The translations under genes were made by a program, and so were the position numbers. Below are positions 6,924 to 13,935 of a DNA stretch of 19,754 nt, piece after piece (within the stretch, counting starts at the first letter, position 1; every line of letters starts with the position of its first letter). This DNA comes from Methanocella_A sp963792125 (GTDB lineage Archaea; Halobacteriota; Methanocellia; Methanocellales; Methanocellaceae): positions 1-19,754 of the forward strand of contig CAWBVA010000010.1 of NCBI GenBank assembly GCA_963792125.1, read 5' to 3'. The notes under the pieces are model-generated. The model was not told the DNA's origin and did no database searches. It saw nothing but the letters and a program-made list of their open reading frames with translations.

Positions 6924-7331
6924 CTGCAGATCAGTAGAACTTCCCGTCGGACCCTCGCCCGGCACCTTAGTGTCGAACGACCCCGGGCCTTCGATAGTGA
7001 GCACGACCAGCGGCTCCGTATTCGTGTTCCGGATGCCGTGGGCTTTTCCCGGTGGCGTCACAGCCATCATGTCCTTCGAGATGTCACAGGACCGGTCGCC
7101 CTGCCGGTACTCTCCCTGGCCTGCCAGCACGATGATGACACATTCCGAGTTCGCGTGCATATGCGGCTGTATGGCCTGGCCCGCCTGTATGGTCCACAGG
7201 TCGATCTTGTGGTGTGGCGTGATAGTAATCCCCGAATCATTAGGCCGGTCCCTCAGCCCGTGCCGGTAGTCGTCCAGGTCGAAGACAACCGACGGCTTCT
7301 CTTTTGTAATCCTTGTCTCCATCATCTCCAT
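6801..7331 (-). CDS. Single-domain cupin protein
   Basis: A small beta-barrel protein of 176 residues. Both cupin motifs are present: G51 with HMH (57-59) and E63, then PPGKAHGIRN (93-102). The metal ligands are therefore His57, His59, Glu63 and His98. Such proteins bind a metal and act as small isomerases, dioxygenases or sugar/ligand sensors; which applies cannot be told. The domain ends near residue 125. The last 40 residues are read from the strand opposite the kinase 3' end (6801-6923) and look unlike a conserved tail, so the original stop has probably been lost. The ATG at 7331 is chosen; a GTG at 7367 and two further ATGs within four codons are alternatives. Confidence 0.8.
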   Translation of the reverse strand: MEMMETRITKEKPSVVFDLDDYRHGLRDRPNDSGITITPHHKIDLWTIQAGQAIQPHMHANSECVIIVLAGQGEYRQGDRSCDISKDMMAVTPPGKAHGIRNTNTEPLVVLTIEGPGSFDTKVPGEGPTGSSTDLQSVLSRRQKDNEPASMAAIAFYPVLYPYPAPEPFHERPDQV

Positions 7332-7368
7332 CACAATATAGACTTTTTCTGCACGCTGATAATCCACA

Positions 7369-7416
7369 CCCGCCGCGTGGGCGGGTAAAACTTTCAGTCA
7401 CCTAGGGAAAAGGTGA
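7369..7416. promoter_or_regulatory. Two small hairpins in the cupin-hel308 divergent region
   Basis: CCCGCC (7369-7374) pairs with GGCGGG (7380-7385), and TCACCT (7398-7403) pairs with AGGTGA (7411-7416). Both lie upstream of hel308 and of the cupin gene. GATTTACTA (7415-7423) may be the hel308 TATA element, about 26 bases before the ATG at 7445. The hairpins could be operator sites. The evidence is only symmetry. Confidence 0.35.
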
Positions 7417-7444
7417 TTTACTATGTCCGCGTCACTTCCTGCAT

Positions 7445-9664
7445 ATGAAGATCGCCGAGCTTGACATACCTGAGGCGTTAAGGGAATTCTACCTGCAGTC
7501 CGGCCTCGAGGAGCTGTACCCGCCTCAGGCGGCAGCCGTAGAGAAAGGCCTGCTCGACGGAAGAAGCCTGCTGGCAGCCATTCCCACGGCCAGCGGCAAG
7601 ACCCTCCTCGCCGAGATGGCCATGCTCAAGTCGATCGCAGCGGGCGGCAAGGCGATCTACATCGTCCCGCTGAAGGCGCTCGCCTCGGAGAAGTACGACC
7701 GCTTCCTGGAATTCTCGAAGCTCGGCATCAAGGAAGGCGGCGTAAAGGTAGGCATCGCCACAGGGGACTTCGATGCGAAGGATGAGTACCTGGGCCAGAA
7801 GGATATCATCGTCGCCACCTCGGAGAAGACGGACTCGCTGCTGCGCAACGGCGTCTCGTGGATGACCAGCCTGACGGTAGTCGTGGCTGACGAGGTGCAT
7901 CTCATCGACTCGGCTAACCGCGGTCCCACGCTGGAGGTCACCCTGACCAAGCTGATGAAGGTCAATCCCGGCCTGCAGGTGCTGGCTTTGTCCGCGACCA
8001 TCGGTAACGCTAAAGCGCTGGCAAAGTGGCTGAAGGCCGAGCTTGTCGTCAGCGACTGGCGGCCGACGGTGCTTAAGGAAGGTGTGTTCTTCGGCCGGGC
8101 GATCAACTTCAAAGAGGAGAAACGCGTCCTGAACGCCGCCGGGCCGGACGAGGTCTTATCGCTGGTCAGCGACACGCTGGAGGAAGGCGGCCAGTGTCTC
8201 GTATTCGCCAACACACGGAAGAGCAGCGAGAGCATTGCCCAGAAGGTCTCCCGACACCTCGCCAGGAACCTCTCTGATGCGGACAAGGCGCGCTATGACA
8301 CAGTGCGGCAGCAGATCATGAAACATGCGGAGACAGACATCGACCAGAAGCTGGCCGAATGTGTGTCCCATGGCGTTGCGTTCCACCATGCCGGTCTGCG
8401 GGGCGAGCACCGCCGTATTGTCGAAGACGCATTCCGCAAGACGAACATCAAGGTGATCGCCTGTACCCCGACGCTGGCCGCCGGCCTGAACCTTCCCGCA
8501 CGCCGGGTGATCATCCGGGACTACAAGCGGTTCGACGTGAACTACGGCAGTGTGCCTATCCCTGTTTTAGAGTACAAGCAGATGGCCGGTCGCGCCGGGC
8601 GGCCAAGACTCGACCCGTACGGCGAGGCGGTCCTGATCGCCAAGAACTACGACGAGTACCAGGAACTGCTGGAGAACTACGTGATGGCCGACCCGGAGCA
8701 CATCACCTCCAAGCTGGGCACCGAGCCTGCGATGCGCGCGCACGTGCTTTCGGCTGTCGCCACCGGGTTCTGCCGGAACCGCAGCGACCTCAAAGAGTTC
8801 ATGGACAGCACCTTCTTCGCCTACCAGCGTGGCGACCTGTCCTCGATCATCGACCACGTGCTGGACTTCCTGCTGGAAGAGTGCATGATCGAGGAGAACA
8901 AAGGCGGCAGCTTCCGCGCCACGGAACTGGGCTCGCTGACATCGAAGCTCTACATCGACCCGCTGTCCGCTTCGATCATCATGAAAGGGCTCAAGCGCAC
9001 GAAAAACATGCCAGAAGTGGGCGAATTCGGGCTGCTGCACCTGATCTGCGGCACGCCGGACGTGAGGTCGCTCTACTTGCGGAGGACGGATTACTCGTGG
9101 ATCATCAGGTTCGCCGACGAGCATGTCGAGGAATTCCTTGTCGACGTGCCGGACAGCTACGGCGACGACGTGGAGTTCGAGCAGTTCCTCTCCGGTGTCA
9201 AGACGGCGGCGCTGGCCGAGATGTGGATCAACGAGAAGAGCGAGGAGGCCATCACCACGTTCTTCAACATCGGCCCGGGCGACGTGCGCAACCTCATGGA
9301 GACCTGCACCTGGCTCATGCACGGCACCGCAGAGATCTCCCGGCTTGCCGGCGTCCCGGCCACGAGGACGGCCCGGGAACTGGCGGTCCGCATCGAGAAC
9401 GGCGCGAGCCGCGAGCTGCTGGACCTGATCGAGCTGTCGGGCGTGGGCCGCGTCAGGGCGCGCAGACTCTACGACTCGGGCTACACCAGCCGGGAAAAGC
9501 TCAAGGGCGCCGACCTGATGGCGCTGGCGGCCATATCGGGTATAGGGGACAAGCTGGCGGCCAGCATCCTCAACCAGCTCGGCCGGAAGATCGAGGGCTA
9601 TGCCCTGCCGGAGCCCGAAACTGCACAGGCCGGACAGAGCACGCTGCTGAGCTTCAACGATTAG
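7445..9664 (+). CDS. hel308: Hel308 family DNA helicase
   Basis: An SF2 3'-5' DNA helicase that acts at stalled or damaged replication forks. The 739 residues carry the full set of motifs: Q-motif YPPQ (25-28), Walker A AIPTASGKT (45-53), DEVH (149-152), LSATIGN (182-188), TPTLAAGLNLPAR (341-353) and QMAGRAGRPR (379-388). A winged-helix and ratchet region follows, then a helix-hairpin-helix domain (about 655-715, ELSGVGRVRARRLYDSG and AISGIGDKLAASIL). The last residues, QSTLLSFND, resemble a PCNA-interacting peptide. The ATG at 7445 gives the standard N-terminus MKIAELDIPEALREFY. No Shine-Dalgarno is seen; a TATA-like element 26 bases upstream suggests a leaderless mRNA. The KEOPS gene cgi121 follows, with its own promoter. 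Confidence 0.97.
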   Translation: MKIAELDIPEALREFYLQSGLEELYPPQAAAVEKGLLDGRSLLAAIPTASGKTLLAEMAMLKSIAAGGKAIYIVPLKALASEKYDRFLEFSKLGIKEGGVKVGIATGDFDAKDEYLGQKDIIVATSEKTDSLLRNGVSWMTSLTVVVADEVHLIDSANRGPTLEVTLTKLMKVNPGLQVLALSATIGNAKALAKWLKAELVVSDWRPTVLKEGVFFGRAINFKEEKRVLNAAGPDEVLSLVSDTLEEGGQCLVFANTRKSSESIAQKVSRHLARNLSDADKARYDTVRQQIMKHAETDIDQKLAECVSHGVAFHHAGLRGEHRRIVEDAFRKTNIKVIACTPTLAAGLNLPARRVIIRDYKRFDVNYGSVPIPVLEYKQMAGRAGRPRLDPYGEAVLIAKNYDEYQELLENYVMADPEHITSKLGTEPAMRAHVLSAVATGFCRNRSDLKEFMDSTFFAYQRGDLSSIIDHVLDFLLEECMIEENKGGSFRATELGSLTSKLYIDPLSASIIMKGLKRTKNMPEVGEFGLLHLICGTPDVRSLYLRRTDYSWIIRFADEHVEEFLVDVPDSYGDDVEFEQFLSGVKTAALAEMWINEKSEEAITTFFNIGPGDVRNLMETCTWLMHGTAEISRLAGVPATRTARELAVRIENGASRELLDLIELSGVGRVRARRLYDSGYTSREKLKGADLMALAAISGIGDKLAASILNQLGRKIEGYALPEPETAQAGQSTLLSFND

Positions 9665-9677
9665 GTAATCACGAACA

Positions 9678-9917
9678 CGCCAAGGGTCTAAGAGGAAGCG
9701 CCAAGACGCCACTTAGCACCCGAAGGTTTCAAGACGCCAAGACGTCTTATATAATTCAAGTCGCCAGGATCGCCATGATGATAGCATATGTTAGATATTT
9801 TGTTCTTTGGAGTCTTGGCCCCTTGAATATAAAATAGCAATTGGCGCCTTGAAACCTTCGGTTGCAAAAAGTGGCGTCTTGGCGTCTCTTCTTACGGTTT
9901 TAGAACAACCCCTTGGC
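9678..9917. repeat. Phased inverted repeat C (CGCCAAGA type)
   Basis: A long imperfect palindrome between hel308 and cgi121. Paired blocks: GCCAAGGG (9679-9686) with CCCTTGGC (9910-9917); CGCCAAGACGCCACTT (9699-9714) perfectly with 9869-9884; CGAAGGTTTCAAGACGCCAA (9721-9740) with 9841-9860 at 19 of 20; ATTCAAG (9754-9760) with CTTGAAT (9822-9828). The word CGCCAAGAC recurs at 9699 and 9735, exactly 36 bases (four 9-base steps) apart. The unpaired centre (about 9761-9821) is AT-rich. Open frames across it are read-through of the repeat. Confidence 0.85.
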
Positions 9918-9937
9918 ATCTTGAAAATCGCAGAAAT

Positions 9938-9946
9938 AGTTATATC
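9938..9946 (+). promoter_or_regulatory. TATA box for cgi121
   Basis: AGTTATATC is centred about 28 bases before the cgi121 ATG at 9971, and no Shine-Dalgarno lies between. This predicts a leaderless transcript and independent expression from hel308. Confidence 0.55.
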
Positions 9947-9970
9947 AATTTCAAGTGTAATGTCATAGCG

Positions 9971-10483
9971 ATGACCGGGCTCGTAATCACTGGCGGCAGA
10001 AAGCGAATCGATGACGTGAAAATATTCCTTAAAGCCATCGGTTCCATCTCGGCCGACTACGGCGTCACGGTACAGGCGGCTAACGCAGACGCCATCGCAG
10101 GCAGGGGCCACATCGAGTTCGCCGTGGAAAAAGCCATCGAGTCCTTCAGGCAAAAGCGGAATCTCGCCCGAGACCTGGGCATGGAGATCATGCTATACCT
10201 CCGCGGCCGGAGGCAGATCGAGAAGGCCCTGGAGATTGGAGTGAAGACCGGCGAGAACAGGATTGCTTTTATCATCGTCGGCGACAGCGCGGAGAAGGCT
10301 TTGCCTGCGGTCGAGTCGCTGCTGGACGAAATCGATCCTTCTGTTGTGGACTATTCACACGCCAAGGACGACCTGATCATGAGGCTGTACGACATTACGC
10401 CGGCTGAGGTGAGCATCGTCGGCCGGGAAAGAGTACCGGAGCTTGTACGCGAGCGATCTGCCCTATTAGAGTTTGAAAAATAG
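9971..10483 (+). CDS. cgi121: KEOPS complex subunit Cgi121
   Basis: Cgi121 is the small tRNA-binding subunit of the KEOPS complex, which makes the universal t6A modification at tRNA position 37. The 170-residue length and the signature VQAANADAIAGRGHIEFAVEKA (about 34-55), then RNLARDLGMEIMLYLRGRRQIEKALEIG (about 63-90), are typical of archaeal Cgi121. The C-terminal part reads AFIIVGD, then LLDEIDPS. No other KEOPS subunit gene lies in the window. The ATG at 9971 is placed by the TATA box 28 bases upstream and the family N-terminus. Placement next to hel308 is seen in other archaea, from general knowledge, but the two genes are separated here by repeat C. Confidence 0.92.
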   Translation: MTGLVITGGRKRIDDVKIFLKAIGSISADYGVTVQAANADAIAGRGHIEFAVEKAIESFRQKRNLARDLGMEIMLYLRGRRQIEKALEIGVKTGENRIAFIIVGDSAEKALPAVESLLDEIDPSVVDYSHAKDDLIMRLYDITPAEVSIVGRERVPELVRERSALLEFEK

Positions 10484-10512
10484 CCCGTCAGCAGTTTTAA
10501 GGTTAATGCGAG

Positions 10513-10520
10513 ACATATAG
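10513..10520 (+). promoter_or_regulatory. TATA-like element before the EFR1-type gene
   Basis: ACATATAG lies about 22 bases before the ATG at 10538, close to the spacing of a leaderless gene. GGTGG just before the ATG could also act as a weak Shine-Dalgarno. Confidence 0.35.
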
Positions 10521-10537
10521 CACCGGGACGGTGGATT

Positions 10538-11622
10538 ATGCAAGCTGCAGCCATACATTACTTTTCCGGCACAGGGAACACGCACCGTGCGATCACGATC
10601 GTCGGGGAAAAACTGAAGAGCGCCGGCTATGCGGTCGACCTGTACAGGGTCTCTGACATGACGGAGCCTGCCACGAAGAAGTACAGCCTCCACGTGTTCG
10701 CCTATCCGGTCTACGCGCTTGACATTCCCAACATCATGCTGCAGTACATGCGCAAGCTGCCACAGGACAGCGCCCGGGCTGCCGTGATCACTATTTTCGG
10801 CGAGCTAAGCCGGAGCACATAATGAACGGCTATGAAGGAAACGCGCTGGCACGAGCGAGAAAAGTGCTGCGTAAAAAGGGGTACGACGTCTTCTTCACTG
10901 ATGCGACCGGCTACCCGCACAGTATCACCATAGGGCTCAACCCGCCGGGGATCGAGGACCAGCAGGCTATCAGGGCAAGGTCGGATAAAAAGGTCGAAGC
11001 GATGGCCGATAAGATCGTCAGGCTCAGCAGCAGCTACCGTCCGGAAAGCCTGCTTAACCCGGTCTACGGGATTTTTGGCGACCTGTTCAGGATCATCGGC
11101 CGCCGGTCGCTGGGAAAAATGTACGTCGCCGACGCAAGGTGCAACGGCTGTGGCAAGTGCGTGCGCTCCTGTCCGGCCGGGGCTATCATGCTTTCCGGCA
11201 GAAAGCCCAGATGGGGCCTGGAATGCGAAGGATGCCAGCGTTGCATCAACAGCTGCCCCAACAGGGCAATTCAGACCTCGATAGTCCGGCTGATCGGGGT
11301 ACTCGTGCTCCAGATACTCTCGCTGGCCACCTTCATCGGGATCTTCCTCCTGCCATACCGTAACATTTTCATGGACACCACTATCGGGCCTGTCCACATT
11401 AGTGGCTGGTGGTCGGGCTTCATCGTTGCCCTGGTGGTCTGGGCAGTGGTTTTCTACCTGCTGAGCCGGTATGTGCTGGACGAGTTGATCTGCATAGGCG
11501 AACGTACCGGGGCGCTGCAGTCCGTTTTCCACGCGACGTTCACCCGGGGCTACAGGCGGTACCTCGACCCGGGGTTCAATCCTGTAGAGCCTCTGCCACA
11601 GGTCCCCGGCGGAAAGAGATAA
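10538..11622 (+). pseudogene. EFR1-type flavodoxin-ferredoxin membrane protein, split by frameshift
   Basis: Two frames together make one EFR1-like redox protein. The first (10538-10822, 94 residues) begins the flavodoxin fold with the FMN phosphate loop YFSGTGNTHRA and ends in FGELSRST-stop. The second (10822-11622, 266 residues) continues with NGYEGNALARARKVLRKKGYDVF, the usual next segment. It then carries two 4Fe-4S clusters, C107-C110-C113-C117 and C135-C138-C141-C145, and two membrane helices (about 155-178 and 197-218). Stop and start overlap as TAATG. A missing base near 10800-10820 would explain the break, since the junction cuts a single fold. Two separately made, coupled chains remain possible. 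The likely role is electron transfer at the membrane; the partner is unknown. Confidence 0.8.
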
Positions 11623-11651
11623 GGGATTACTTTCACCTTGCGGAGCGCCAT

Positions 11652-11659
11652 TTTAAATA
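11652..11659 (+). promoter_or_regulatory. TATA box for the Cdd1-like gene
   Basis: TTTAAATA, preceded by GCGCCA, predicts transcription starting near 11680. That leaves a leader of about 20 bases containing GGTGA and GAGGGGAG before the ATG at 11699. Unlike several neighbours, this transcript is predicted to use a Shine-Dalgarno. Confidence 0.5.
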
Positions 11660-11698
11660 CCGGAAAAGACATTTAATTTTGGGTGAGCGAGGGGAGTT

Positions 11699-12001
11699 AT
11701 GTCACCTGAAGCTACCAGCGTGGACCTGGAGTACATCCCGGGGATCGGCCCAAGCATTGCCGCCGATCTCCGGTCCATAGGCATTTTTTGGCTGGCTGAT
11801 CTGAAAGGCAGGGACCCGGAGCAGCTTTATCACGCTCTCGAAGACAGGGCTGGCCGTCACATCGATCGCTGTGTACTGTACACATTTCGTTGTGCCGTCT
11901 ACTATGCTTCGAACGAGAGGCATGACCCTGAAAAACTGAAGTGGTGGAACTGGAAACTACCCTCCCCCTCCTTCCCCCCCCCCCCAAAAGATATCAGGTA
12001 A
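11699..12001 (+). CDS. Cdd1-like helix-hairpin-helix protein
   Basis: A small 100-residue protein. Residues 8-40 form a helix-hairpin-helix (LEYIPGIGPSIAADLRSIGI, then LADLKGRDP). These are followed by RCVLYTFRCAVYYA and DPEKLKWWNWK, the conserved end of the Cdd1 / 'pathogenicity locus' family. The molecular function of the family is not established; the HhH suggests nucleic-acid contact. The last 14 residues (PSPSFPPPPKDIR) come from a pyrimidine tract that includes twelve consecutive C, and are not part of the conserved domain. The family often stops right after KWWNWK plus a residue or two. A slip in the C-run would change the tail and could read into the next gene. The ATG at 11699 has a good upstream GAGGGGAG. 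Confidence 0.82.
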   Translation: MSPEATSVDLEYIPGIGPSIAADLRSIGIFWLADLKGRDPEQLYHALEDRAGRHIDRCVLYTFRCAVYYASNERHDPEKLKWWNWKLPSPSFPPPPKDIR

Positions 12002-12013
12002 AAGGGGAATGTC

Positions 12014-12568
12014 ATGGAGTTCAATTATGTAGCGACAGGCGTTTGCGGTCTCTCCTGCAGGCTGTGTCCCCGGTACCATACCGATGGAAGCAGCCGGTGC
12101 GGCGGCTGCAAGAGCCCGTTCAGGATGGGCGCAGGCTGCCCGTTCGTCACGTGTGCAGTAAAGAAGAAAGGGATCGAGCTTTGCACCGATTGCGCGGAAG
12201 GCGAGACGTGCGAGCGGTGGAAAGCTCATCGCGATTTTTCGAAGACCCGCGACACTTTCGTCTGCTACCAGAAGCTGCAGGATAACGTCATGTTCATCAA
12301 ATCGCATGGCATCCGGGCGTTCGAAGAGGATGCGGAGAAGCGGTGCAAGCTGCTGGAAGTGATGCTGGCCGGGTACGACGACGGCCGCTCGAAGGGCTTT
12401 TTCTGCGTGGCCGCGACGGTGATGGAGATCGGGGAGCTTGAGCAGGCGCTGGCAGAGGCCGAGCGTCTTCGGCAGGTATGCTGGAAAAGAGAAGGCAAAA
12501 GTTATGCGCCGCGTGCTGGAAGGAGCGCCGCGAAAGCAAAACATTATTATATTGCCCTCAGAAAATAA
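12014..12568 (+). CDS. Cys-rich DUF3795-like protein
   Basis: A 184-residue protein whose first 70 residues carry ten cysteines (11, 15, 18, 29, 32, 42, 47, 57, 60, 66) in pairs such as CGLSCRLC, CGGC and CTDC. This matches DUF3795-type proteins of anaerobic archaea and bacteria, thought to bind zinc or Fe-S. Function is unknown. The C-terminal half is helical (MEIGELEQALAEAERLRQV) with a basic end. The ATG at 12014 has AGGGGAA five bases upstream and lies 12 bases after the Cdd1-like stop, so the two are probably co-transcribed. The C12 tract of the upstream gene sits only about 30 bases before this start, so a length change there would also alter the leader spacing. Confidence 0.75.
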   Translation: MEFNYVATGVCGLSCRLCPRYHTDGSSRCGGCKSPFRMGAGCPFVTCAVKKKGIELCTDCAEGETCERWKAHRDFSKTRDTFVCYQKLQDNVMFIKSHGIRAFEEDAEKRCKLLEVMLAGYDDGRSKGFFCVAATVMEIGELEQALAEAERLRQVCWKREGKSYAPRAGRSAAKAKHYYIALRK

Positions 12569-12597
12569 TAGTGACCAGTATCGTTCGGGTGATATGA

Positions 12598-13134
12598 ATG
12601 AATAGCCTGCCCTTAGCAGAGCAATGCGAGATGATAGAGCCTGTCCCGTTGTGGAAAACCATGCTCTCGGCTGCATTTACAGTATTGAGCTGGGGTATCG
12701 GAGCATCAATCTTTTACATCATCAGCCCGCTGGCCGCGGGCGGTTACCTGTTGTTCTGCGCTTTCGTGATGGCCATATCGACATACTTCAGGTGCCGGTA
12801 CTGTGTCTATTACGGTAAACGCTGTGCGTCCGGCCTGGGGCTGATCTCTTCGGGGCTGTTCCGGAAGGGCAATCCTGCGGGCTTCTGCAACCCTAAAAAT
12901 ATCTTCCCGGTGGCGATACCGAGCTTTGCCATGCTCCTGTTGCCGCTGGCCGCCGGTGTCGTCTGGGCGTTCCTGCACTTCTCGCTTGGGATAGCTCTGC
13001 TCACAGGCTTTTACTTCGCTGTCGCCATGGTCGGAGGCTACTTCTTCCAGCGCAACATGACCTGTAAAAATTGTGCCCAGGGCAGGGTCGGCTGCCCATC
13101 CTACCGGATGATGCAGGGCGGAAAGCTGCAATAG
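12598..13134 (+). CDS. Four-TM membrane protein with cysteine clusters
   Basis: A 178-residue membrane protein that I cannot assign to a named family. Hydrophobic segments lie at about 24-40, 46-62, 103-127 and 129-150. Two cytosolic-looking cysteine clusters follow membrane helices: CRYCVYYGKRC (66-76, with C97 downstream) and CKNCAQGRVGC (156-166). This pattern suggests metal or Fe-S binding at the membrane face. It starts 29 bases after the DUF3795-like gene and has GGTGAT before the ATG, so it may be in the same transcription unit. With the EFR1-type gene upstream, the cluster is rich in Cys redox or metal proteins. An electron-transfer or metal-handling role is only an inference. Confidence 0.75.
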   Translation: MNSLPLAEQCEMIEPVPLWKTMLSAAFTVLSWGIGASIFYIISPLAAGGYLLFCAFVMAISTYFRCRYCVYYGKRCASGLGLISSGLFRKGNPAGFCNPKNIFPVAIPSFAMLLLPLAAGVVWAFLHFSLGIALLTGFYFAVAMVGGYFFQRNMTCKNCAQGRVGCPSYRMMQGGKLQ

Positions 13135-13887
13135 CTAATGCACTATCCGTTCCGGCGCCGAAAACACCTTCACTTTCTCTTTGTCCGCGAAGCAGCACAG
13201 CGTCGCGTTCGCCCTGCGGGCGCTGTCGATGCCGCTGCTGATGGGTGCAGCCTTGGACAGGATGAGCGGGATTTTCGCCCGGACCGCTTTCATCACCATG
13301 CCGGCCGGCTGGCGGCCTGACGAAAGAAGGAATAATTGAGACAGGTCATCGCCGGCAAGCGTCGCCATGCCAACGACTTTGTCGATGGCGTTGTGCCGCC
13401 CGATGTCCAGCGCTTTGTATTTCAGCGTGCCGTCCGCGGCCACCAGGCATGCGCTGTGGGCGCCGCGAGTGCGCTCCTGCGTCTCGGAGAACAGGTACTT
13501 GAGACTGTCGAGTATGACGTCGATCTTGAACTTCTGGCGGACAGGCAGGCTGACGTTGTCGTCCCGGCGCTCCCAGTTGACGCCGATACAACCGGAAGAC
13601 CGCAGCTCGTACCACAGGTCGAAGTGCTCGAATGATCGTATCTTCAGGTAGACGCGACCGTTTTCCTCGCGATAGTCCTCGATGTCTTCGCGGCTCTGTA
13701 CCGCGCCCTCGGTGATCATATAGCCTATGGCCAGCTCGATATGGTTGTCCGGCGTGGTCACAATCGACGACAGCTTCGTGCCGTTGATGATCAGCTCGAT
13801 GGTCTCCTCGACCATGACCGGGTCTGATGCAGGCTCGACGCCAGTGCGGGTCACCTTCACGCACGAATATTCCCTGACCGGTTCCAT
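13135..13887 (-). CDS. fdhD: FdhD-family sulfurtransferase
   Basis: FdhD moves sulfur from a cysteine desulfurase to the molybdenum cofactor of formate dehydrogenase. The 250 residues contain IELAIGYMITEGAV, GAHSACLVA (142-150), DIGRHNAIDKVVG (161-173) and LLSSGRQPAGMVMKAVRAKIPLILSKAAP, all typical of the family. The reactive loop reads SSGCIGVN (Cys100): one cysteine is kept, but the CxxC form known from E. coli is absent. The ATG at 13887 is chosen over a TTG (13902) and a GTG. GTGAGG lies just upstream, and a TATA box is centred about 30 bases away. No formate dehydrogenase gene is in the window. The divergent neighbour is tfx, a regulator linked to formylmethanofuran dehydrogenase, also a molybdenum enzyme, so the client may be that enzyme. 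Confidence 0.88.
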   Translation of the reverse strand: MEPVREYSCVKVTRTGVEPASDPVMVEETIELIINGTKLSSIVTTPDNHIELAIGYMITEGAVQSREDIEDYREENGRVYLKIRSFEHFDLWYELRSSGCIGVNWERRDDNVSLPVRQKFKIDVILDSLKYLFSETQERTRGAHSACLVAADGTLKYKALDIGRHNAIDKVVGMATLAGDDLSQLFLLSSGRQPAGMVMKAVRAKIPLILSKAAPISSGIDSARRANATLCCFADKEKVKVFSAPERIVH

Positions 13888-13904
13888 TTGCCTCACACCC
13901 AAAG

Positions 13905-13920
13905 GTTTAAACTTTTATAA
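13905..13920. promoter_or_regulatory. Interleaved divergent TATA boxes of fdhD and tfx
   Basis: GTTTAAAC (13905-13912) is centred about 27 bases before the tfx ATG (13936). TTTTATAA (13913-13920), read on the minus strand as TTATAAAA, is centred about 30 bases before the fdhD ATG (13887). Each gene appears to use the farther box, so the two promoters cross over. Both transcripts would be leaderless. Confidence 0.5.
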
Positions 13921-13935
13921 GCATATGGATTCTTG

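Noticed and set aside
8567..9712. A 381-codon frame antisense to hel308
   Set aside because: Shadow frame without recognisable protein character, entirely opposite conserved hel308 codons.
8359..9837. A 492-codon plus-strand frame overlapping hel308
   Set aside because: It lies in another frame of hel308, is extremely Arg-rich and runs into repeat C; hel308 is clearly the real gene.
12706..13131. Antisense frame over the four-TM protein
   Set aside because: The plus strand shows clear helices, cysteine clusters and a Shine-Dalgarno; the antisense frame has none.
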